The notes: generated from the sequence alone by a model not told the origin. A stretch of 18,997 nucleotides of DNA from Candidatus Peribacteraceae bacterium (GCA_018062585.1 JAGORY010000015.1:1-18997); one strand, 5' to 3'. Shown: positions 1 through 6,126, numbered from the stretch's first letter. Numbers and translations: made by a program.

Positions 1-2
1 TC

Positions 3-563
3 GAACTCGGAGCGATGTATCACGACGGACATGGAGTAACGAAGGATTTCGCTAAAGCGCGTCAGTGGTTCGAGAAGGCGGCTGCACAAAACGACTCGCG
101 TGCGCAGTTCAATTTGGGCGTCATGTACTACACCGGCGAAGATGTGAAGCAGGATTACAAGAAAGCACAGAACTGGTTCGAGAAAGCTGCAGCCCAAAAC
201 AACACCCGCGCGCAGTTCAATTTGGGTGTGATGTACTACCGAGGCGAAGGAGTGACCGTTGATCACGAGAAAGCACTCGACTATTTCACAAGGTCGGGAA
301 GCTTAGGTTTCGCGGAAGCGCAGTTCAACCTAGGAGTCATGTTCGCCAAAGGTGAAGGTACGGAGGTGGATGTCGCGCAGTCGTACGCATGGTTCGACGC
401 CGCACGGTCGTTTGGTAACCCGAGGGCGGCAGCGATTCTCCAAGAGATCGAAGGCGAGCTCACCGCTGAGCAACTCACAGAAGTGAAGCAGGTGGCCGAA
501 GACCTGAAGACAGCCATCAACGACCGCGTCACCGAGGCTGTCGCGAGTGGGAAGCCTTTCTAG
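3..563 (+). CDS. Sel1-repeat (TPR-like) protein, 5' end outside window
   Basis: The reading frame is open from base 3, and the residues before the first ATG (ELGA, then MYHDGHGV) continue a Sel1 repeat, so the gene begins upstream of the window and ATG 15 is internal. Three near-complete Sel1 repeats of about 36 residues carry the signature AQFNLGVMYYxGEGV...KAxxWFEKAA, followed by a helical tail of about 50 residues (EGELTAEQLTEVKQV). The first two repeats are nearly identical in DNA (compare about 65-130 with 173-238), which suggests recent duplication of a 108-bp unit. Sel1 proteins form alpha-solenoids that act as protein-binding scaffolds, often in the envelope or in signalling. No partner can be named here, and a signal peptide would lie off the window. 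The 3' end overlaps the convergent GIY-YIG gene by 35 bp. Confidence 0.93.
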   Translation, partial: ELGAMYHDGHGVTKDFAKARQWFEKAAAQNDSRAQFNLGVMYYTGEDVKQDYKKAQNWFEKAAAQNNTRAQFNLGVMYYRGEGVTVDHEKALDYFTRSGSLGFAEAQFNLGVMFAKGEGTEVDVAQSYAWFDAARSFGNPRAAAILQEIEGELTAEQLTEVKQVAEDLKTAINDRVTEAVASGKPF

Positions 564-813
564 GTTTGCGCTTTTTCAGGACCAATGATTCCTTCTGTTC
601 TTTCGCGAACTTCTTCACCGCAGCTTCACGACGTCTGGCTGCACCCAACGTCCTGAATTTTTCGTGATAGACGAACACAATCGGAAGCCTACTACGCGTG
701 TACTTCGCTCCCCTGCCCTCGTTGTGCTTCTTTTCACGCGCCGAAAGATCGATACACGTTCCCGCATACAACGAATTATCGGAACACCGCGCGAGGTAGA
801 AGTAATGAGGCAC
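529..813 (-). CDS. Small GIY-YIG family endonuclease (YhbQ/UPF0213-like)
   Basis: Single-domain protein of 94 residues. The N-terminus PHYFYLARCSDNSLYAG matches the GIY-YIG strands (YxYxLxCxDxSLYxG). It is followed by the conserved arginine region (LSAREKKHN), the GAKYTRSRLP motif, and the helix GAARRREAAVKKF that carries the conserved glutamate. This is the compact UvrC/URI-type nuclease fold seen in YhbQ-like proteins. The biological role of these stand-alone forms is poorly defined, with DNA repair or structure-specific cleavage suggested. The frame stays open to 1167, but that extension has no family similarity and overlaps a repeat and the next gene. I chose GTG 811-813 because a TATACT box (820-825) ends 6 nt before it and the domain starts immediately after. 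The basic tail (KKRKPRKASHSRQPR) overlaps the Sel1 gene end. Confidence 0.85.
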   Translation of the reverse strand: MPHYFYLARCSDNSLYAGTCIDLSAREKKHNEGRGAKYTRSRLPIVFVYHEKFRTLGAARRREAAVKKFAKEQKESLVLKKRKPRKASHSRQPR

Positions 814-819
814 GGAGGG

Positions 820-825
820 AGTATA
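820..825 (-). promoter_or_regulatory. -10 box for the GIY-YIG gene (leaderless layout)
   Basis: On the minus strand TATACT (5/6 match to TATAAT) ends 6 nt before GTG 813. Initiation would fall at or next to the start codon. No convincing -35 box and no Shine-Dalgarno sequence are visible. This site decides the GTG start over the long N-terminal extension. Confidence 0.5.
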
Positions 826-865
826 CGTTAGGCAACGTTTGCGATGATCTTCTGCCTGAGAACAA

Positions 866-1006
866 TGGTGGGTCAGATTAGATCCAGTTGGAACACGCTG
901 CTGCCATATATAGCGGAATTGGCGCAGGCTGGTTAGGTGAAGGCAGAAGAGCTGGGGAAGGCTGTGAGGAGTTCTGTAGCAGTTAGTACCAGATGAGAGT
1001 GGAACA
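866..1006 (+). repeat. 141-bp direct repeat, copy 1 (left of the APH gene)
   Basis: This copy aligns without gaps to 1936-2076 at a constant offset of 1070 bp; I count 20 mismatches, about 86% identity. The first 31 bp and the last 25 bp are identical and all differences are in the middle. Inside the unit, motif A (871-895, starting GGTCAGATTAGATCC and ending TTGGAACA) and motif B (987-1006, TACCAGATGAGAGTGGAACA) resemble each other in direct orientation. A plus-strand frame from ATG 865 is interrupted by TAG at 934-936. Confidence 0.9.
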
Positions 1007-1014
1007 CTACATGG

Positions 1015-1023
1015 TGATATAGT
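1015..1023 (+). promoter_or_regulatory. Extended -10 promoter of the APH-family gene
   Basis: TGATATAGT is an extended -10 element (TGN plus TATAGT) that ends 6 nt before ATG 1030. It lies just outside the 141-bp repeat. No -35 match is seen, as is usual for extended -10 promoters. It predicts a leaderless transcript. Confidence 0.6.
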
Positions 1024-1029
1024 TAGATC

Positions 1030-1917
1030 ATGAAAGTAGAGCCTTATATAGAAAGAATACGCAAAGAGTTTCCGCATATTCTCATCGAAAGACACACTGT
1101 GCCAAAGCAAGGTATGGATCACGTAGCAATAGTAATAAACGATACGTGGGTTTTTCGGTTTCCTCATCGAAAGGAATACTTTTCAACGTTCGGCAATGAG
1201 CTCAGTCTCCTCGAAGAATTGAACAAAACGATTACATCTCTACAAATCCCAAACTACACTCTGATGGCAAAAGATAAATCTTTCGGAGGTTACAGTATCA
1301 TTCAGGGAATAGAGTGTACTGCAGAAGTTTTCGAGAAACTTTCAAAAGAAGAAAAAGATGCAGCAAGTACAAAGATTGCTTCTTTTCTCACAGAACTTCA
1401 CACAATTCCTTTAGAAGGAATTGAAAAGTGCGGCATAGAAAAAACTGATTACGTACAGTACCTGAGAAATCTAGAAAAAGAGTATGAAGCACACCTTGTA
1501 AATCACCTGAGCAAAAATGAACAAGAGAACTGTAAGCAATTTTTTACTGAGTATGCAGAAATGATTGCAAAGGCACCTACAACCTTGATACATGGCGATT
1601 TCTATTGGTGGCATCTACTCATCAATCCTTCAACCAATACACTGAGTGGTGTTATCGATTTCGCAGACAGTTGTTTCAGTGATCCATCCAGAGATTTTGC
1701 AGGGCTATGGATATATGGAAGCGAATTCGCACAGTCTATCTTTAGTCAGTACCATGGCATGAAAGATGATCAATTCCTCTACCGATCCGTACTAGGATTT
1801 CAAAAACTAGGTATTAGCGAAATGGCATACGCAGTAAAAGGTGAATTCGGAAATGTCCAAGATGCGTACAAATTGCTAAAAAAAGCGATTGAAACAAAGA
1901 AAGAGTTTTGTATGTAA
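1030..1917 (+). CDS. APH-family phosphotransferase (aminoglycoside/macrolide kinase-like)
   Basis: 295 residues with the protein-kinase-like APH fold. An N-lobe strand pattern, WVFRFPHRKEY, carries the nucleotide-binding lysine region. The catalytic loop is LIHGDFYWWHLLIN (Asp about 190). The metal-binding IDFADSCFSDPSRDFAGLW follows (Asp about 210). A His replaces the usual Asn of HGDxxxxN, as in several macrolide-kinase and APH(2'')-like members, so it is not a sign of inactivity. The family transfers a nucleotide phosphate to hydroxyls of aminoglycosides, macrolides or small metabolites. The substrate cannot be read from sequence, and many such genes are not resistance genes. The gene is visibly AT-richer than its neighbours and is bracketed by 141-bp direct repeats, which suggests horizontal acquisition as a cassette. 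Confidence 0.88.
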   Translation: MKVEPYIERIRKEFPHILIERHTVPKQGMDHVAIVINDTWVFRFPHRKEYFSTFGNELSLLEELNKTITSLQIPNYTLMAKDKSFGGYSIIQGIECTAEVFEKLSKEEKDAASTKIASFLTELHTIPLEGIEKCGIEKTDYVQYLRNLEKEYEAHLVNHLSKNEQENCKQFFTEYAEMIAKAPTTLIHGDFYWWHLLINPSTNTLSGVIDFADSCFSDPSRDFAGLWIYGSEFAQSIFSQYHGMKDDQFLYRSVLGFQKLGISEMAYAVKGEFGNVQDAYKLLKKAIETKKEFCM

Positions 1918-1918
1918 T

Positions 1919-1934
1919 TGGCTTCCATAAGCCA
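1919..1934 (+). other. Short perfect hairpin between the APH stop codon and repeat copy 2
   Basis: TGGCTT-CCAT-AAGCCA forms a 6-bp stem with a 4-nt loop two bases after the TAA of the APH gene. There is no T-run, so it is not a standard intrinsic terminator. It directly abuts repeat copy 2, which starts at 1936. Confidence 0.45.
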
Positions 1935-1935
1935 T

Positions 1936-2076
1936 TGGTGGGTCAGATTAGATCCAGTTGGAACACTCTCCTCCCCTATCTTGCAGAATTGGCTCTGGCT
2001 GCTGAGGAGAAGGCAGAAGGGCTGGAGGAGGCCGTGAGGAGTACTGAGGCTGTTAGTACCAGATGAGAGTGGAACA
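1936..2076 (+). repeat. 141-bp direct repeat, copy 2 (right of the APH gene)
   Basis: Counterpart of 866-1006. In this copy the plus-strand frame from TTG 1935 is open for 43 codons to TGA 2064-2066, with residues such as RSSWNTLLPYLAEL and ending EAVSTR. Of the 20 differences from copy 1, 10 fall at third positions of this frame, 6 at second and 4 at first. The ends are invariant. Motif A is at 1941-1965 and motif B at 2057-2076. Confidence 0.9.
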
Positions 2077-2108
2077 TCAGATATTGATGTGAATTAATTC
2101 CGTTGGAC

Positions 2109-2136
2109 TAGACATACTAAATTATTATGTTATGAT
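2109..2136 (+). promoter_or_regulatory. Promoter of the unknown gene at 2143
   Basis: TAGACA (2109-2114), a 16-bp spacer and TATGAT (2131-2136) form a good sigma70-like promoter. The -10 box ends 6 nt before ATG 2143, so the mRNA would be leaderless. Confidence 0.55.
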
Positions 2137-2142
2137 GCTTTC

Positions 2143-2766
2143 ATGCCAGAATTGCTTGTATCAAACCCCTACATTAATTGTGATAGAGAGGCATGGACTT
2201 CATGGCTGAAAAAACGCAACTCCTGTGGAGGTAGTCAACCAGAGCGGGTTGCAGAAATAATTGTTGCTATCCAGCATGGCATAGAATTTGTTAGGCAGAA
2301 GCTTTCATCCAATTTCCCAGAATTTGATATGCCAAAACTGGGCATTATAGTATTCAAAGATGGAGAACAATCCGCCGTGCAGTTTAATGGGTATTACGAT
2401 GACTTAAATACAGTTGGTGCTACTGCCGAATGGCTACAGCAATTAGGAGCATTGGAATTTGATACGGTTTACCATGAAAGACCCGATAATGAAGATGTGA
2501 TTCTTCTTTCAGCTACTCCAAAGGACACTGCTAAATTGTTTGGCGTAGAGGAGTGTCATCATGGACTTCTTGTTCAAAAAGAAGGTACAGGCCAAAAACA
2601 ACCTCGTGTTTTGCCAGTCGCACAATACGATGCTCTTCCTCACGAATTTGAAGCATTACAATTCAAGGTACTACATGCAGATGAATTAGGATTACCATCA
2701 ATAACAGTGGATTGTTTAACACGAAGACTGAAAGCGGCTAAAAAATACCGAGATGCAACCATGTAA
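2143..2766 (+). CDS. Hypothetical protein of the accessory segment
   Basis: 207 residues that I do not recognise. The protein is soluble, with no signal peptide or membrane segment. It begins MPELLVSNPYINCDREAW, has a hydrophobic strand near KLGIIVFKDG, an acidic stretch (HERPDNEDVILLS), the pair ECHHG, and a basic C-terminal helix RRLKAAKKYRD. The end (about residues 175-207) vaguely recalls the closing helix of nucleotidyltransferase-like proteins, but no catalytic motif supports that. The gene is AT-rich like the APH gene and unlike the chromosomal neighbours. It sits between repeat copy 2 and an inverted copy of the repeat motif, so it is probably part of the same acquired segment. ATG 2143 is supported by the promoter 6 nt upstream. 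Confidence 0.8.
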   Translation: MPELLVSNPYINCDREAWTSWLKKRNSCGGSQPERVAEIIVAIQHGIEFVRQKLSSNFPEFDMPKLGIIVFKDGEQSAVQFNGYYDDLNTVGATAEWLQQLGALEFDTVYHERPDNEDVILLSATPKDTAKLFGVEECHHGLLVQKEGTGQKQPRVLPVAQYDALPHEFEALQFKVLHADELGLPSITVDCLTRRLKAAKKYRDATM

Positions 2767-2788
2767 ATTGCTGGAAAAATTGTGGAAA

Positions 2789-2811
2789 TGTTCCAACCAT
2801 CCCATCTGACC
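2789..2811 (-). repeat. Inverted partial copy of the repeat-end motif
   Basis: Read on the minus strand this is GGTCAGAT, then GGGATGG, then TTGGAACA. It shares the outer 8 bases at both ends with motif A of the 141-bp repeats (GGTCAGAT...TTGGAACA) and also resembles motif B. It points opposite to copies 1 and 2 and closes the AT-rich segment just before tRNA-Lys. Only this short piece is present; the middle of the 141-bp unit is absent. Confidence 0.6.
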
Positions 2812-2845
2812 TATTTTTCGATGGCTTCTATTAGGGAAGAAATCG

Positions 2846-2921
2846 TGGTGGATCGGGTGGGACTTGAACCCACGACCAAGAGATTAAGAGTCTCCTGCTC
2901 TACCAACTGAGCTACCGATCC
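2846..2921 (-). tRNA. tRNA-Lys (anticodon CUU)
   Basis: A complete cloverleaf is visible on the minus strand: acceptor stem GGATCGG/CCGATCC, D-arm GCTCAGTTGGTAGAGC, anticodon loop CTCTTAA (anticodon CTT, reading AAG) and T-arm GTGGGTTCAAGTCCCAC. The 3' CCA is encoded. The tRNA's 3' end faces the accessory segment, a common arrangement for integration hot spots, although no clear duplicated tRNA end was found on the far side. Confidence 0.97.
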
Positions 2922-2930
2922 ACAAAATTT

Positions 2931-2952
2931 GCGGTTCAACCGAAAGAGCCGC
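2931..2952 (-). terminator. Possible weak terminator or spacer hairpin after the RsbW-like gene
   Basis: On the minus strand GCGGCTC and GAACCGC pair as a 7-bp stem with one G-T pair and an 8-nt loop, followed by AAATTTTG. It lies between the stop of the RsbW-like gene and the 5' end of tRNA-Lys. The T-run is short, so termination is only a guess. Confidence 0.35.
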
Positions 2953-2980
2953 ACAAGGCTAGCAGAAGCACCGAACGCTT

Positions 2981-3538
2981 TCAAATCTCGTCCTGTTCAG
3001 TCGCTTGTTCCGGTAGTGTGCTGAATTCCTCTTTCCACGCGTACACCATTGTCTTACCTCCCGGGTGTGGAATTTGCTGGATCGTGGCACCGCCAAGATC
3101 TTGGATGTACACCAATCCACGACCGTTCGGCTTCTCAAGATTTTCCTCATCGGTCGGATCTGGGACCGTGCTCAGATCGAATGTCGGTGCGTGATCATCA
3201 AGGCTCACGATGTAGGAGACTCGGCGATGCGTATCGTCGCGATGAATTTCAATGACCATTCTGGCCATGGAAAGGAGCTCAGGATTGCCCTTATTGCCAT
3301 GAAGGAGCATATTCACAAAGGCTTCCTCAAGAACCATGAGCCTGGATAATGCCTGCTTCGGATCCCCAATCTTGTCTGTCAAAGCGTGAAAAATATCTAC
3401 GGCATGAGCGACATCTTTCTTGAGCGGTAATGACACCTCCATATTTTCTCGTTCCTTAAGAGTTACGAAAGCCATCGAAGCGCATTCTTCTGCAGAGTAT
3501 CCTCCGATATTCATAGTCATTTCCAAGCGATCTTTCAT
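2981..3538 (-). CDS. RsbW-like anti-sigma factor / GHKL-ATPase protein
   Basis: 185 residues. The central part fits the HATPase_c_2 (RsbW/SpoIIAB-type serine kinase) fold: an N-box helix MVLEEAFVNMLLHGNKGNP (about residues 68-87) with the Glu and Asn that bind Mg-ATP, a G1-like DDHAPTFDL in place of the usual DxGxxFD, and a G2 box NGRGLVYIQDLGG. Such proteins phosphorylate anti-sigma antagonists or bind sigma factors in partner-switching pathways. No STAS antagonist, phosphatase or sigma gene lies nearby, so the partner is unknown. The His/Ala substitutions in the G1 box are unusual and could lower ATP affinity. The C-terminus is acidic (EQATEQDEI). ATG 3538 is supported by a TTGACA-16-TACTAT promoter ending 7 nt upstream. 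Confidence 0.82.
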   Translation of the reverse strand: MKDRLEMTMNIGGYSAEECASMAFVTLKERENMEVSLPLKKDVAHAVDIFHALTDKIGDPKQALSRLMVLEEAFVNMLLHGNKGNPELLSMARMVIEIHRDDTHRRVSYIVSLDDHAPTFDLSTVPDPTDEENLEKPNGRGLVYIQDLGGATIQQIPHPGGKTMVYAWKEEFSTLPEQATEQDEI

Positions 3539-3545
3539 GCCTTGA

Positions 3546-3573
3546 ATAGTAAAATTCTTTAGTACTTTGTCAA
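3546..3573 (-). promoter_or_regulatory. Sigma70-like promoter of the RsbW-like gene
   Basis: On the minus strand a perfect -35 TTGACA (3568-3573), a 16-bp spacer and TACTAT (3546-3551) occur just after the truB stop codon. The -10 box ends 7 nt before ATG 3538, predicting a leaderless mRNA and expression independent of truB. Confidence 0.6.
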
Positions 3574-3579
3574 GTTCTC

Positions 3580-4449
3580 TCAGAACACCTTCCTCGGTTT
3601 CAGCATCCCTTCGCGCTTAGAGTCGTTTTCGAGCATCGCGACTGGGAGGTCCTGATACCAGGCAAATATCGGTCGATCGGTCGTCACCGAGCCCGGAATC
3701 GACCGGCCGAACGTCAGTTCCGTGAAACCAGCTTCATCAACTTCGATACCACCAAATGGCAGCAGTACTTCTTTGAGCGGGATAACATCGGCCCACATCG
3801 CGGCACCGGGCGTCTGCGCATTCTTCACGTTCCACTCCCCTACCTTCGTGCGCCGAAGCGCCGAGAGGTACGCACCGCAACGCATGCTTTCACCGAGGTC
3901 ATGCGCGAGCGAACGGATGTACGTTCCTGAGCTGCAGTTCACGGACAATTGTAAAATCGGGTACGCGTACTCCACGACTTTGCATTCGGTGATCGTGGTT
4001 TCACGCGCTTTCATCTCGACGTTCTCGCCACGCATCGCCTTGCGGTATGCGCGTTCGCCACCGACGTGAATGGCCGAGAACGCAGGGGGCACCTGCTGGA
4101 TCTTTCCGAGGAAACGGTCGTCGATGAGCGCCTGAATACGAGACGCATCGACTGGCGGCTCCCAGCCGGCTTTCAGCTTCGTCTCCGTGATCATGCCTTC
4201 CGCGTCGTACGTCGTACTTGTCGCGCCAAGGGTGAGCTCGGCAACGTACGTCTTCGAAAGCTTCCCAAACAATTCCACTACCTTGAGCGCTTTGCTCCCG
4301 ACCGCAAGCACCATGAGCCCGTCAGCCAGAGGATCAAGCGTGCCGAGGTGTCCGATTTTTCCCTCGCCGAAAGACCGTCGAACGATGGCCACGACGTCGT
4401 GACTCGTGGGCCCGCGGGGTTTGTCGATGAGGAGGAATCCGTGACGCAT
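3580..4449 (-). CDS. truB: tRNA pseudouridine(55) synthase TruB
   Basis: 289 residues. TruB isomerises U55 in the T-loop of tRNAs to pseudouridine. Visible motifs are the N-terminal GFLLIDKPRGPTSHDVV, the catalytic segment GKIGHLGTLDPLADGLMVL with the nucleophilic Asp at about 39, KTYVAELTLGATSTTYDAEG, PPAFSAIHVGGERAY, and the late SSGTYIRSLAHDLGE. It is near the usual length for a TruB with a short C-terminal domain. It is transcribed in the same direction as the RsbW-like gene and tRNA-Lys, and diverges from the membrane protein gene at 4497. The TATCAT box (4458-4463, minus strand) ends 8 nt before ATG 4449, and no Shine-Dalgarno sequence is seen. Confidence 0.96.
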   Translation of the reverse strand: MRHGFLLIDKPRGPTSHDVVAIVRRSFGEGKIGHLGTLDPLADGLMVLAVGSKALKVVELFGKLSKTYVAELTLGATSTTYDAEGMITETKLKAGWEPPVDASRIQALIDDRFLGKIQQVPPAFSAIHVGGERAYRKAMRGENVEMKARETTITECKVVEYAYPILQLSVNCSSGTYIRSLAHDLGESMRCGAYLSALRRTKVGEWNVKNAQTPGAAMWADVIPLKEVLLPFGGIEVDEAGFTELTFGRSIPGSVTTDRPIFAWYQDLPVAMLENDSKREGMLKPRKVF

Positions 4450-4483
4450 CGAGGGCGATGATAGCGGAGAACGCGAGCAGTGG

Positions 4484-4489
4484 TACGCT
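4484..4489 (+). promoter_or_regulatory. Candidate extended -10 box for the gene at 4497
   Basis: TACGCT, preceded by TGG, ends 7 nt before ATG 4497. The hexamer is a weak match, but TGN and spacing fit the leaderless pattern seen elsewhere. It favours ATG 4497 over the in-frame ATG 4458, which lies inside the truB promoter. Confidence 0.4.
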
Positions 4490-4496
4490 ATGGACC

Positions 4497-5051
4497 ATGA
4501 ACGTAAGCTTAAGCTGGGATCTCTTCATCGTCGTCTTCTTCGCTATCGTGATGAGCTACAGCTTCATCATTGGTAAGCAGAAGTCCATGAAGATCATCAT
4601 CGCCTCCTACATCTCCATCATCGCAGTGCAGGGCATAGGAAACGTCCTATCGCGCGCGCTTCTGAATTCCGGCATGACGATGGAGTCCATGGGCATCCCC
4701 GTGGACGTCACCATGATCGCACTCGGAAAAATTTTCCTGTTCGCGATCTGTGTCATCGTCTTCGTCCTGCGGTCAGGCATCGATGTGTCGTACGACAAAG
4801 ACGCCGGATCGGTCCTCTCGATCATCTACACCGGACTCTTCGGCTTCTCGACTGCTGGACTCATCGTCTCCACCATTCTGACGTACGCATCCGGCAGCGG
4901 CATCCTCGATAGCACACTCGCGGCACAGAGCACGATGGCACCGCTGGCCGCAGGCTCGACACTCATACAGCTCATGATCCTGAATCAAGATCTCTGGTAC
5001 ACGCTGCCGGCGTTCGTCATCATCGCGCTCGGATTCCTTCACAATGACTGA
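4497..5051 (+). CDS. Polytopic inner-membrane protein, CvpA-like in outline
   Basis: 184 residues from ATG 4497 (an upstream ATG at 4458 adds 13 residues). Four or five hydrophobic segments are visible: WDLFIVVFFAIVMSYSFII, IIIASYISIIAVQGIGNVL, MIALGKIFLFAICVIVFVL, IIYTGLFGFSTAGLIVSTIL and a C-terminal WYTLPAFVIIALGFL. The order and the basic loop after the first helix (GKQKSMK) recall CvpA-type proteins, but no diagnostic motif fixes the family. The gene diverges from truB with 47 bp between start codons. It is followed after 93 bp by the pilin-like gene, which has its own promoter, so the two may be separately expressed. A role at the membrane is all that can be said. Confidence 0.8.
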   Translation: MNVSLSWDLFIVVFFAIVMSYSFIIGKQKSMKIIIASYISIIAVQGIGNVLSRALLNSGMTMESMGIPVDVTMIALGKIFLFAICVIVFVLRSGIDVSYDKDAGSVLSIIYTGLFGFSTAGLIVSTILTYASGSGILDSTLAAQSTMAPLAAGSTLIQLMILNQDLWYTLPAFVIIALGFLHND

Positions 5052-5086
5052 AGGAAACGTACTGCTTTTTCCGTACCCAAATTCAC

Positions 5087-5115
5087 TTGCGGTGCAAGAG
5101 ATCTCCCTAGATAAT
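5087..5115 (+). promoter_or_regulatory. Promoter of the pilin-like gene with overlapping palindromes
   Basis: TTGCGG (5087-5092), a 17-bp spacer and GATAAT (5110-5115) predict a start near 5122 and a leader of about 23 nt. The -35 box sits inside a perfect inverted repeat CTTGC-GGT-GCAAG (5086-5098). A second pair, AGGAAACGT (5052-5060) and ACGTTTCCT (5121-5129), brackets the promoter. Either could be an operator, but this is not proven. Confidence 0.5.
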
Positions 5116-5144
5116 GACTAACGTTTCCTCACTCCAAACCTTCT

Positions 5145-5498
5145 ATGAAAAAATTTCTTGCACAGGTGTCCGGCGCATTAGCCGCCACACAGTTCGCCGT
5201 AGGCTCCGCCTTCGCGCAGCTCCCGAACCCAGATACGATCCCCGGTCTTCCTGATGAAGGCAGCGTCAGCGACATCAAGACGCTCATCATCCGCGTCATT
5301 TCGATCATCCTCGACTTCGTTCTCCTCATCGCCGTCGTCTTCGTCATCGTCGCCGGTATCCGCCTCATTGTCTCCGGTGGAGATGAGGCTCAGAAGGACA
5401 AAGCCAAGCAGACGATCATCTACGTCATCATCGGTATCATCGTGGTGCTCTTCGCCCGCGTCATCGTGACGCTCGTGAACAGCCTCTTCACTTCATAG
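5145..5498 (+). CDS. TrbC/VirB2-like small membrane (pilin-type) protein
   Basis: 117 residues. A clear signal peptide MKKFLAQVSGALAATQFAVGSAFA would be cleaved before QLPNP. A short polar linker follows, then two membrane helices (RVISIILDFVLLIAVVFVIV and TIIYVIIGIIVVLFARVIV) joined by a charged loop, SGGDEAQKDKAKQ. This layout is that of TrbC/VirB2 family pilins of type IV secretion systems. CPR genomes often carry stand-alone copies without a conjugation operon, and no other T4SS gene is in this window. The mature peptide would sit in the cytoplasmic membrane as a two-helix hairpin. The gene ends in a strong terminator at 5519-5545. It is one of the few genes here with an evident short 5' leader. 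Confidence 0.85.
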   Translation: MKKFLAQVSGALAATQFAVGSAFAQLPNPDTIPGLPDEGSVSDIKTLIIRVISIILDFVLLIAVVFVIVAGIRLIVSGGDEAQKDKAKQTIIYVIIGIIVVLFARVIVTLVNSLFTS

Positions 5499-5518
5499 AA
5501 GAGTTTCACATCGATTGT

Positions 5519-5545
5519 AAAACCCTCCACCGCGGAGGGTTTTTT
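5519..5545 (+). terminator. Intrinsic terminator shared by the pilin-like and PRC-barrel genes
   Basis: AAAACCCTCC, loop ACCGC, GGAGGGTTTT forms a perfect 10-bp stem with a 5-nt loop and continues as a T-run on the plus strand and an A/T tract on the minus strand. It lies between two convergent genes and could stop transcription from both sides. The PRC-barrel stop codon (5544-5546) overlaps its edge. Confidence 0.88.
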
Positions 5546-6119
5546 AATGCTTCAAGCGCGTCTTCCGTGTCTGTACCGTCGGCACCACATCCGGAAGAAC
5601 GGAGCCGACTGTCTCCTCTTTTTCTTTGGGTACCTCGGCACGAATAGGGCGCACCGGATCACGAACCCATATGGCCTCTGGGGTTACCTCGAGCACGTCG
5701 GAAATGGGCAGCGGCTGACGCGAGATGAAAAATCTGCGGGGAAAAATCCACTCCGCCAAAAAATGCCGCGTGTTGAACTGCACGTCGCCGCAGATACCGA
5801 GACTGCGCTTCGTATCTTTGGTGCGAATGACTTGCCCTAGGAGTCGCCTTGGGTCCGAGAGAAGACTCTGAAGACGAATGAGTTCCTCGGGGGGGCTTAA
5901 GCAATCCCCGCTCCGGACGTGGACCCTTGTTCCCCATGCGGCGATGTCCAGACTCTGCAGAAAAACCTCTCCACCGCCCATCGTGGTGGAAAGAACAAAG
6001 AATCCGATGATGCGGCCGGTATCGGGATCGATGAGGGGAGAATCCAAGAATCCGACAGTCTGCTGTGTGCCGTCATCGATGACCGGAATCCCCCGGACCT
6101 GAGAAGAACGCAGGTGCAT
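5544..6119 (-). CDS. PRC-barrel domain protein
   Basis: 191 residues from ATG 6119. An N-terminal PRC-barrel is suggested by MHLRSSQVRGIPVIDDGTQQ, then VGFLDSPLIDPDTGRIIGFFV, a beta-rich pattern with the typical G(x)IxGF strand. A second barrel-like half follows (RRLLGQVIRTKDTKRSLGI). The remainder is strand-rich and ends in a charged tail (EVPKEKEETV, RKTRLKH). PRC-barrels occur in RimM, photosynthetic reaction-centre H subunits and many uncharacterised envelope or RNA-binding proteins; no specific role can be assigned. An in-frame GTG three codons upstream (6126-6128) overlaps the -10 box TATAGT (6127-6132), which ends 7 nt before ATG 6119, so I prefer the ATG. It diverges from the glycosyltransferase gene with 53 bp between starts. 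Confidence 0.78.
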   Translation of the reverse strand: MHLRSSQVRGIPVIDDGTQQTVGFLDSPLIDPDTGRIIGFFVLSTTMGGGEVFLQSLDIAAWGTRVHVRSGDCLSPPEELIRLQSLLSDPRRLLGQVIRTKDTKRSLGICGDVQFNTRHFLAEWIFPRRFFISRQPLPISDVLEVTPEAIWVRDPVRPIRAEVPKEKEETVGSVLPDVVPTVQTRKTRLKH

Positions 6120-6126
6120 GTCACGC

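Noticed and set aside
814..1167. N-terminal extension of the GIY-YIG reading frame to 1167
   Set aside because: It runs through the 141-bp repeat and into the APH gene, has no family similarity, and a -10 box sits exactly 6 nt before the GTG at 813.
866..2076. Integron attC sites flanking the APH gene
   Set aside because: The unit length is within the attC range, but paired RYYYAAC and GTTRRRY core sites in inverted arrangement are missing, and the conserved end motifs are direct, not inverted.
846..2921. Duplicated tRNA-Lys 3' end as attL/attR of an integrated element
   Set aside because: Only a short match (GAYCCACCA) occurs at the outer edge of repeat copy 1, too little to claim an attachment-site duplication.
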